From: Tetrapyrgos nigripes
Taxonomy: Eukaryota; Basidiomycota; Agaricomycetes; Agaricales; Campanellaceae
DNA length: 64,000 bases
NCBI GenBank assembly: GCA_013368315.1
Contig: JAACJM010000050.1
Coordinates: forward strand, 186,001-250,000
Direction: 5' to 3'
Shown: positions 55,057-64,000 of the stretch, piece by piece
Layout: the number at the start of each line of letters is the position of its first letter
Numbering within the stretch: position 1 is the first letter of the stretch
Notes under the pieces: model-generated
Seen by the model: only the letters and a program-made list of their open reading frames with translations
Database searches by the model: none
Told to the model about the DNA's origin: nothing
Program-made: the position numbers and the translations under genes

Positions 55057-57157
55057 CTACTGAGTACGCGCAATGCCAGCCCACGGCGGTGGAACCTGAA
55101 ACCCAGACTTTTCAGCAATGGGCGTCACCGGGCTACCGATTGTATCAGTATCATTCTGTATCGCAACAACCTTCGTCTCCTTCCCAACCTCCTGCCCATT
55201 CTCCTTCCTAATGCCATTCCCATGTCGTCCAGTCGAACTCGAAGTGACTCCGAGGCCCTGGACCTGAACCTGAACTTTGGGATGCAACGGCCTCAACACC
55301 CTCGCACCTCCCGCATAGAAAAATGCCAAGCCACCAAAAACAATATAATGGCCATACCAACCCAAATTCGACCAGGCTTGGATAGAATCTTTGAATGTTA
55401 AAAGCATGAATGGGGCCGTGACGTAGTTGAGGACGATGAGGGAGGTGATGATGCCTATGATGTCGTAGAGGCGTTTGAAGAGGGAAGGAGGTTGGTTGGG
55501 TGCGTTGAGGAAGATGGGACGGATGTTTTTACGGACGAGACGGGCGACGGTGGTGATGAAGCCGCCCATGAAGAAGGTGAGGTAGTAACCTATGGCCGTG
55601 CCGTGCTATAAACGCCACAGAAGATAAGGTTTAGAATTGGTCTGCTTGCAAAATCTAGTGATGAAAACGTACCCAAAACGCACTCGTCCCAAAAGTGATC
55701 ATGCTGCTCTTAAACCCAGGCTTCTTGTCTTTAGGAGTGACACGTTTGTAAACACACTCGCGTAGCCATACGTTCGTTTTCATGTTCCAAGCGTCCAATA
55801 AGACCTTGAAGTTTTCGGGCATTTCGATGACATATGCGTTGACATTGGCAGCTCCATTCCAGAGCGTTTTGCCGGAAGGTGTTATGCCAGTGAAGCCGTA
55901 TCCGGTCAAGATACTGGCACCCTACGGTTAAGCAATCGTTAGCTCAAGAAAGAACAACATTAGAATGAAAGAGCCTGGTTAGCCTACCTCAGTCAGAGTC
56001 CAAATAGCATAGTATTTACATCGTTCAAGTATTCCATAAATTTGTGTAAGCGCAAATCTGTCCATTTGGTTGCACGAGTCGACTTCACGGATATAATGAT
56101 CACCAGCACTAAAACTAACCTTTTAACGAAAGGCTTCGCAGCAAACTCGGGCGTAATCAACTTTGAAAAGTTGTAGCTCGGATGAAAGACGACAAACATG
56201 CCCAAGTAGAAGAGGCCCATAAGCATTCTACGGTACCCAACGCGTTTTCTTCCATCTGGGACGTTACGGCCTTTATGGCCTTTGATGTTGCGTTCCTTGA
56301 AGGTAATTTCGTTCACGACGTCTTGGTAGTCGGCGTATTCGAGGTAGGGACCGACGAGGACACCAGGGAAGTAGAAGCTATAAACGGGTACAATGATGAG
56401 AATCATATCATCAGTAGTATAAAAGATTTTACACACCAGTATCCCAAGAATTCTACCAAGGAAGGGTAACGACGAACGACTTTGGCAGTTTGCCACTTGT
56501 CTAGATCCTATTGTGACGTGTCAACCAGGGTTGATCAGGAAAGAAAGGATGGTAATACCTCAGCCGGTCTACGACCATCAACAACGTTCCACGCAAATGT
56601 CGTCAACTTCATAACGAGAACCATCTGAGGTCCAGTTACTTCTATGGTTTCGTATCCAAAGCCGTAAAAAATACGGATGATATGGCTTGGAGGAGAGTGT
56701 CACAGATAGGAAGAGCAGCTTGACCAAAGCACGTACTTTATCATAAGGTGTCCCAGTGCAAAGCTGTTACAGACATATTAATGAAAGGCAAAGCATGTAC
56801 ACGAGGAAACGCACCCAAAGACCATCCAAGGCATATTGGGACTATGACTTTTCCCGAGATAGTAGGTCACTAAAACATCCACCAAGAGCTGGAAGAACGC
56901 CGAATACATATTGAGCATCGGGAAGAAATAGAAGAGTGTGACAGCGATGCTGAATAGGTGTTTGAGTGTGGGCTTGTCTGAAGGAATGCGAATGTAGATG
57001 CTTCCAAGTGGATATGCGACCAGTAGACAGAATATGAGCTATCAAAGCTGTGAGTATTACTCGCTGCGTCATAAGAATGGAAACTGCAAGCGTGTACCTT
57101 GACCTGGTCAAGTGAAGCACCTAAAGCATTAGAAAGTGGAAGGAAAATCGCGTCCAT
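55057..57157 (-). CDS. ALE1: Lysophospholipid acyltransferase, MBOAT family (ALE1/LPT1)
   Basis: ALE1 re-acylates lysophospholipids in the ER in the Lands cycle. ATG 57157 gives MDAIFLPLSNALGASLDQVK, then several membrane segments (YIRIPSDKPTLKHLFSIAVT, LFYFFPMLNMYSAFFQLLVD). MBOAT hallmarks appear: FYFPGVLVGPYLEYADYQDV, the Asn motif in WNMKTNVWLRECVYKRV, and the invariant His in FGTSAFW/HGTAIGYYLTFFMGG, split by an intron. The C-terminus has further spans (YDIIGIITSLIVLNYVTAPF, HYIVFGGLAFFYAGGARVLR) and a disordered tail ending WAGIARTQ. Length is about 500 residues with roughly eight introns. A CACGTG box lies 121 bases upstream of the start (57278-57283), a bHLH-type site, which could be chance. 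Divergent from LYS2 across 587 bases. Confidence 0.88.
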
Positions 57158-57744
57158 GGCTAGACAGAGCTCCCAGAACGAGCCTCAAGCAGCAACCCGA
57201 GCGACGAGCAATGACGTTCTGGTGGAAGAATGACTTGAGAAAAACCCCAAAAAGTCGCCAGCAACGTTTGTGGTGACCACGTGACATTCTCTCCTTCGTC
57301 GCGCAGTTGATCAAGCAGTGGCTCAGCCTGGGTGTACTGGACGGACATGTTAAAGGGAGACAAGGAGGTGGTAAGATGGAGAGAGGTACTGATTTGGGAG
57401 TGTCGGAGATCCAGCTTGCACAGAAACGCCACAAAATGGATAGCCATCAGCCTATAGTTCCTAATCGTCGACTTGAATCGTGCGGGCGTCATCTTCAGGA
57501 GACCGGACAAAGACAGGGGTCCCATCTTTGCCCACTGGAATGTGAAAAAGCGCGCCAGACGTGTCTTTTGAAAGTTCTTTGTAGTGTCATTGTAGAATTA
57601 TGCCTTTAACCAGTTTATAGATAATTTTTTCTTCAAAAGCGTATGTACAAGCGAGGAAACTATGTCATCATCATTTGTCAATAAAATTTCAGTCCTCTGA
57701 CTCGACAAAATCTTAGATTTTGCTTCTGACGGTGCTAGGTCGAC
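57158..57744. promoter_or_regulatory. Divergent promoter region between ALE1 and LYS2
   Basis: 587 bases between opposed start codons. A CACGTG hexamer is at 57278-57283, on the ALE1 side. A TGACTC hexamer at 57698-57703, 42 bases before the LYS2 ATG, matches the Gcn4/Cpc1 half-site core (TGACTCA in yeast), fitting general amino-acid control of lysine synthesis. Both matches are short and could be chance. Confidence 0.3.
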
Positions 57745-60700
57745 ATGGCTGACGACCGGCTGGCAAGAGTCGTGGCAAGACTTGAGAACTTGCCATCGAT
57801 CGCGTTGCCCACCGATTATCCAAGACTTTCTGGTACCAACAAGCTCGTAGAGGCCGCCCATCTTGCCCAGCTCCCAGAACAAACATCCCTCAGTCTCTTG
57901 AAGCTAGCAGTCTATACTGAAAATGATGATGACGAAGACGCGGACGAAAACTTGAAGAGACCCACTGCTTTTCATCTACTCCTCGCTGCTTTCACGGTTC
58001 TTCTTCATCGCTACACAGGCGACACCGATATCGTGATTGGTTCCTCTTCCGCCTCTTCACGAGATCCGTTGGTTTTAAGGCTATCAGTTGATCCAGCCGA
58101 TCCATTCTGGGCAGTTGTGCGACGGGTACAGCAGGTTGAGGCAGAGGCAGAGGCAGACGCGGTTCCTTTTGAACTCATCACAAACGCGCTCAACAAAAAC
58201 AGGGATGACCCTCTTGAAGGGCCGATCTTTCGTGTCCGGTTCTTTGATGAAATGGGCGAATCCTTGGGAGATTTCATTCGATCTACCAGTCTCACCTCCG
58301 ACCTCACCATCTTCGTCACCCGACCACCAGCATCTACCCGTGAATCTATCGCTCCCCATATATCATTACGCATTCTATACAACTCTCTCTACTTCACGAG
58401 TGCACGCATCTCCTACATTGTCGATCAGCTTTGCGTTCTGCTTCGCAAGGCTTCATCCAATCCTCTTTCACCAGTAGGGTCAATTCCTCTTCTAACACCT
58501 TCCCAAAAAGCCAAACTGCCCGATCCCACTGCGGATCTCAACTGGTGCGACTGGAAGGGAGCCATTACAGACATATTCTCCCGCAATGCACGACAATGGC
58601 CGGATCGTCCTTGTGTCATACAAAGCGTTCCAGCTGCTTCTCTCACCGATCCGCAAGAAAAAATTGTATTCACATACGGTGCTATACGTCGAGCTTCCAA
58701 CATTCTCGCTCACTATCTTCTCAAAGGTGGAATTCAGCGGGAAGAAGTTGTCATGATTTACGCTCATCGTAGCGTTGACCTTGTAGCTGCTGTCATGGCA
58801 GTTTTAAAAGCAGGGGCAACTTTTTCGGTTATAGGTGAGCTCTTCTCATCTCTATGAGCAAGTCACTAGTGTTAATGTCCAACAGATCCTGCCTATCCTC
58901 CTTCTAGACAAACCGTCTACTTGCGTGTCGCACAACCCCGAGGTCTAGTCGTCCTTCAGGGAGCTGGCGTCATCAACCCATCTGTACGCGAATTCATCTC
59001 AACAGAACTCAAAATTCGTGTAGAAGTGCCAGCTGTCCGTGTCCTGCCTTCTGGGGACATCTCTGGAGGTACTACCGAGAACGGCGTTGATGTACTGGGA
59101 TCTCACAAGCAACTGGGAGAAACTGATCCCAACGTCATCCTTGGACCTGATAGTATTGGTACCCTTTCATTTACCAGTGGAAGTACCGGTATTCCAAAGG
59201 GTGTGAAAGGACGTCACTTCAGTCTGACGCACTTCTTCCCTTGGATGGGTGAACGATTTGGTCTTGACGAGACTTCCAAGTTTACCATGCTCAGCGGAAT
59301 TGCCCATGATCCTATCCAACGTGATAGTACGTCTCTTATCTTACAGACCATGTCTCTCATCTCACTAACTCTATTTTGTCTCTAGTGTTCACACCTCTAT
59401 TCTTTGGCGCCCAGCTACACGTACCTACCGCAGACGACATCAGTACACCCGGACGTCTCGCAGAATGGATGGCTGACAGCGAAGTAACCGTCACCCACCT
59501 TACCCCAGCAATGGGTCAACTCCTCTCTGCCCAAGCCACCTGTCAAATCCCTTCTCTCCGTAACGCCTTCTTCGTCGGAGACGTCCTCACCAAACGTGAC
59601 TGTCACCGTCTCCAAGCCCTGGCAGCTAACGTCCAAATCATTAACATGTACGGAACAACCGAAACTCAACGTGCTGTGTCGTATTTCGCTATACCACCTG
59701 TATCTAAGGATCCTACTTTCTTGGTTACGCAGAAAGATATTATGCCTGCTGGAGAAGGAATGATTGATGTGCAACTTTTGGTTGTTAACCGGAATGATAG
59801 GAATGTACCTTGTGCAGTGGGAGAGGTCGGTGAGATTTATGTGAGGTCTGGGGGGCTGGCGGAAGGGTATTTGGATCCTGATGCGACTAAAGAGAAGTTT
59901 GTTATGAATTGGTTTGAAGAGTCGAGGACAACGCCGAGGAAGGATACGATCAAACATCCGCTTGGGCACAACTTACCTGGACCTGAGGCACGGTATTGGA
60001 AAGGAATTCGGGATAGGATGTATCGGTCGGGTGATTTGGGGAGGTATCACCCTGGTGGTATTGTGGAATGCACGGGTAGAGCGGACGATCAAGTCAAGAT
60101 TCGTGGATTCAGGATTGAACTTGGGGAGATTGACACGCATCTCAGTCAACATCCTTTGGTGAGGGAGAATGTTACGCTGGTGAGGAGAGACAAGGATGAG
60201 GAGAAGATTCTTGTCAGTTACTTTGTTCCCTTGCAAGGCGCAGCTTTGGACGACTATGCGAGTGAAGTGCCGGATGATGATGTTGCAAAGGGTGTTTCTA
60301 GAGGAATCAAGAAGTATAGACGCTTGATCAAGGATATCAGGGAATATCTCAAGAAGAAGTTGCCCAGCTATAGTGTCCCAACATGTAAGTTGTTTGCTCT
60401 GTTCTTCCTCACAAATCTAATGCCCTCTTTTTAGTATTCGTACCTCTACACAGAATGCCTCTCAACCCCAACGGCAAAATCGACAAACCCGCTTTACCTT
60501 TCCCAGATACTGTTCAAGCCGTCGCTGCAGCACCTGCACAAGCCGGTAACACAACCGAAGAAATAATGCGCAAGATCTGGGCTAGCATCCTTCCAAACGC
60601 ACCTCAACCCATTCCATTCGACGAAAGTTTCTTCGACTTGGGCGGTCATTCCATCCTCGCTACCCGTCTTATCTTCGAAGTCCGAAAACAATTCGTCGTT

Positions 60701-62263
60701 GATGCTCCCTTGGGATTGGTCTTTGACGAACCCACCATTCGTGGACTGGCTTCTGCAGTTGATCGGTTGCGCAATGCCGATTTGGGTTTATCGACCTCGG
60801 AAACTGCACCTTCGGCGTCTACCAAGGGGCCTACTACTACTCCTGTGGAATACGGTCAAGATTACGAAAATCTTGTACTCAAATTGCGTCAGATTTATCC
60901 GTCTGTTTTACCAGACTTTAACACTCATTCGTTAACGGTATTTTTGACTGGTGCTACCGGTTTCTTGGGTGCATTTGTTCTACGAGATTTGTTATCACGG
61001 AAGGAACGAGTTGCAAAAGTCATATGTCTGGTACGAGCAGCCAGTGTAGAGAAAGGATTAGAGAGGCTTAGGGAAGGATCTAGCGATCGAGGGGTATGGG
61101 ATGATTCATGGGTCGACAGTGGAAGGCTTGAGGTTGTAGTTGGTGATTTGGCGCAGGAACGTTTTGGTCTTGGTGAACAATGGAAGAGGATCGCTCGTGA
61201 GGCTGATGTAGTCTTGCACAATGGAGCATTGGTGAGTGATACTTTCCTGTCATGCAAGATCTATGTTCTGACAAGTACGATTACAGGTCCACTGGGTATA
61301 CCCTTACGAGAAATTGCGAGCTGCAAATGTTCTGGCAACGCTTACTGCTACTGAGTTGGCGTCAGAAGAAAAAGCCAAAGTCCTAGTGTTCCTTTCTTCG
61401 ACTTCGGCGATAGACACGGAACACTACGTGCAACTGTCAGAGTCACTGGCCATGAGGAATCCTGAGTACAAGGGTGTTCCAGAGAACGATAATCTCGAAG
61501 GAGCTAGGTCTTCCCTGAAAACAGGCTATGGTCAGACGAAATGGGTTTCTGAGAAGTTGTTGTTTGAGGCTGGGAGGCGAGGATTGACAGGGCATATCAT
61601 ACGTCCAGGTTACGTCGTTGGAGACTCAAACACAGCAGGTATGTCGCGATACTTCTGAGATATCTTCACGCGTTGACATACCTCTTACTAGTGACCAACA
61701 CCGATGACTTCATTTGGAGAATGGTCAAAGGATGCATACAACTCGGCCTCGTACCCGATATGAACAACACCGTCAACATGGTCCCAGTTGATCATGTCGC
61801 TCTTTGCACATCGTTGGCAGCAGTCTCTCCTCTCCCCGACGCCGCTCAATCCGTCCTACATATCACTGCCCGACCCCTGCCTACATTCAACAGCATGTTT
61901 TCATCGTTGCTCCAATACGGTTATGCGGCAGAACAGTGCGAATACATTGTTTGGAGACGCAAACTGGAGCAGCATGTCATGGAGGCTCAAGACAACGCGC
62001 TATATCCCCTTCTTCATTTCGTTTTGGATGACTTGCCTACGAGTACGAAGGCTCCTGATCTTGACGATAGCAACACATGTGCTTTGCTCAGACCGCATAA
62101 TCCCCAAGTTAATGTGACTGTGTCGGATTCTCTGATAGGTAAATACCTATCTTGGCTTGTCCGAGCTGGCTTTTTGCCTGCTCCGTCCAATCCTTCCCCA
62201 GAAAAAGTCCTCCCTGATCTTGGAGCTGGTGCTTTCAAGGCAGCTGGACGAAGTGGTGCATAA
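57745..62263 (+). CDS. LYS2: L-2-aminoadipate reductase (alpha-aminoadipate pathway of lysine synthesis)
   Basis: This NRPS-like enzyme adenylates alpha-aminoadipate, loads it on a phosphopantetheine carrier and reduces it to the semialdehyde. Six exons give 1416 residues (yeast Lys2 has 1392); introns are 58835-58885, 59327-59385, 60385-60434, 61232-61286 and 61639-61691. Domain order: N-terminal condensation-like region ([31 protein letters not shown]), adenylation domain with [53 protein letters not shown] and [20 protein letters not shown], carrier site [14 protein letters not shown] (the Ser carries phosphopantetheine), and the NADPH reductase domain with [36 protein letters not shown] and [12 protein letters not shown]. 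The activating Lys5-type transferase is not in this window. Gene looks intact. Confidence 0.95.
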
Positions 62264-62638
62264 CGGCTTGTCCTGGCACACGTAGTATGATCTAGTAGTT
62301 GATGTAGAAATATAAGATAAATTGTGTACCAACTTGCAAAGTACTGTAGCTTGAATGAAAATTGCAAACCAGAGCAAGAGAACGATAGAAAGAATGACAT
62401 GTGCAATAACCTATATCTACCAACTCCAAAGTCCTTGTTCGTACATCGATTTCAGAAAAGAGAGCGACAAATGCGAATAATTTACTACGAGATACAACGC
62501 TTGACTAACAGAATCGAAAAATTACACACATTTCCCAATTAGAAGAAAAGATGATGGAAGAGTGCTGTAGGCGACGCAGGCCAATAACAAAGACGTATGA
62601 AACAGTAAGCCAAACCAGGAAAACGCAAAGAGACCGCA
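62264..62638. other. Intergenic region between convergent genes
   Basis: 375 bases between the stops of LYS2 and the membrane-protein gene. A/T-rich, no gene seen. Confidence 0.4.
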
Positions 62639-64000
62639 TCAGGACCCAGCCTTTCTATTCCAATTCCCGTCTGAACTACCACTCCCCGGAGATATTGAGT
62701 TGACGACCTCCATGAGCGAAGGTCCTGCACTATGTGACTTCCTCCAGCCCCTAGCGGTGAAAAAGTCCAAACCCGCTCCATAAGGCGAACCTGGTTCCGA
62801 TGTATTAAGAAGAGAACTGGAAGCATGCGAAGGAGGTGTATAAAGAGCTGTTGTTGACGAGTCCGTGGTGATATAGTGCCCTGTCGCAGTGAAGATGGAA
62901 GGCGTTGTGCCTTCTGCCGCGGTGACAACAGGTCGTACAAATCCAAAGGAACTTCTCGTGTCTAGTGTCTCCTCGCTGCCTTCGCTATTACGTCTTCTTC
63001 TGTCCCTCCCAGCTTCGACTGAATGATAGAAGTCCTCGGAACTATCATCTGTTGACACTGATGATGCGTTTCGGGACGCCATGGACATCGTCAGCGACCG
63101 GGGCGAAGACGTGGGTGAATACTCGTCGTCATCCGACATTGCATGCATGTATATCGAGATGCCGCTTTCATCCGACAAGGAGACCGAGCTCAGCGATGCA
63201 ATCTCGCTTGAAGGTAAAGGGGATGGTGATAGACTATGTCTGCTTGTACCTGTCCGCGTCCTAGCAGTACTCCGAGGTAGCGTCCCTTTACTCGTGGAGT
63301 GCTCCGCGGATCGCGCCAGATGAGGACTGGACCGTGAACGAGCTCTCACCCAACTCAACAGAGGTGTGATGATGGGTAGATGCCTTCTTCCCTCCCCCTT
63401 TATCGTGCCCGACTGCTGCCCTGTGCCCTGTATAGCCCCGTATCCCATTGCATGATGGACCGTCTCCTTCGTATTTCCTCCCTTCTCAGCAACACCGCTG
63501 GCAAATGCTTCACCCTCTTCTATCATCCTCCAAGCATCTGGAGTCTCCCCAAATTCTAATCGTCTGCCAAGCATATTCACTCCTTTTTTGTTCTGTCGCC
63601 TTTTCCACAAGAATAATGAAATAGCTGTAAGGAAAAGGAAGAAGACCAAAGTCCCAGCGGCAATACCTGCAGTTCTTTGAGTAGGTGGACTTGGTGTACG
63701 TGGGGAACCTGTGGGATCGGCAGGCTTCGCAGTATTTGACCTGGAGAACGAAGAGGAAGACAAAGAGAGAAGAATCGTCGGTCAGTCATTTGCGTCGGAA
63801 ACATAAAGGCAAAGAAATCGGCCGATAAATGAAAAGGTATACGCGAAAGAGAATGACAGCAAGTCCAAAATGGAAGACAAGCCAAGGACAAGTATGCAAA
63901 TTGATCAGGAACGAAGTAAAGGAGACTCAGCCTTCAATATGAAGGGCAAGGAACAAGGATCGCGCCTGAAGGTAAAACGGATGTAGTACTCACATTCCTC
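62639..64000 (-). CDS. Single-pass membrane protein with disordered Ser-rich cytoplasmic tail (5' partial)
   Basis: The visible main exon is 63740-62639 after an acceptor (TCTCCAG); a donor at 63993 closes an upstream exon whose last seven bases reach the window edge (64000-63994), so the N-terminus is missing. The exon starts SNTAKPADPTGSPRTPSPPT, then one membrane segment (TAGIAAGTLVFFLFLTAISL) followed by the stop-transfer KRRQNKKG. The rest, about 300 residues, is Ser/Thr-rich with acidic patches (SDDDEYSPTSSPRS, VSTDDSSEDFYHS) and ends SSDGNWNRKAGS. The topology (short extracellular or lumenal part, one span, long tail) resembles fungal wall-sensor or mid2-like proteins, whose extracellular Ser-rich stalk and signal peptide would lie outside the window. 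No enzymatic domain is visible. Confidence 0.65.

Noticed and set aside
57160..57525. A 121-codon minus-strand frame between ALE1 and LYS2 with ATG
   Set aside because: It ends in the ALE1 leader, has no recognisable domain, and another frame in the same place is equally open. It is more likely leader sequence than a gene.
1..64000. tRNA, rRNA, CRISPR or integrase-type attachment sites
   Set aside because: Scanning by eye for B-box-like ggttcgaa motifs, repeat-spacer patterns and rRNA-like sequence gave nothing convincing. A tRNA search program would be decisive.

Overview
The window is nuclear DNA from a filamentous basidiomycete, most likely an agaricomycete (mushroom-forming fungus). Nearly every gene is broken by short introns of about 45-60 bases with GT..AG borders, spacing is compact on both strands, and several families are typical of that group: an RGS regulator with an N-terminal DEP-like region, a secreted GH79 glycosidase, many F-box proteins and MBOAT ALE1. 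No bacterial operons, CRISPR arrays, rRNA or convincing tRNA genes were seen. Species cannot be read from the sequence.

Layout. 1-8.3 kb: the 3' part of kinetochore SPC25, then convergent MET1 (siroheme synthesis), about 3.3 kb without a gene, a small conserved basidiomycete protein, and a membrane-anchored cytochrome b5-like (MAPR/Dap1) protein. 8.3-20 kb: a large RGS gene with an apparent 1-base frameshift, flanked by long non-coding stretches, then a disordered/coiled-coil protein and an alpha/beta-hydrolase-fold protein. 20.4-22.3 kb: a 1.9-kb element with 38-bp terminal inverted repeats and an 8-bp target duplication, without a recognisable transposase. 22.7-31.6 kb: UDP-xylose synthase and bystin (ENP1) sharing a 118-bp divergent promoter, a GH79 glycosidase, and NOP9. 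32-39.7 kb: a cluster of F-box/LRR-like genes including a tandem paralog pair, one member decayed. 40.4-46.1 kb: NUG1/GRN1 GTPase, a Tra2-like SR splicing factor (with a second apparent 1-base frameshift) and ribosomal protein eL18. 46.6-51.4 kb: a frameshifted F-box pseudogene, a Ran1/Ksp1-like Ser/Thr kinase whose last exon is tandemly repeated downstream, and an F-box relic. 52-64 kb: a candidate unrecognised gene, a HAD-like protein, ALE1 lysophospholipid acyltransferase, LYS2 alpha-aminoadipate reductase, and the 3' part of a single-pass membrane protein.

The genes do not form one pathway. There is a loose ribosome-biogenesis theme (ENP1, NOP9, NUG1, eL18) and amino-acid/sulfur metabolism (MET1, LYS2), which is ordinary for a fungal arm. 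The most unusual structures are the tandem copies of the kinase terminal exon with a palindromic insertion in the preceding intron, the TIR element at 20.4-22.3 kb, and the F-box gene birth-and-death cluster. I did not find evidence for a wholly new biological system. Splice sites were read by eye and are inferences supported by reading frame and family conservation.
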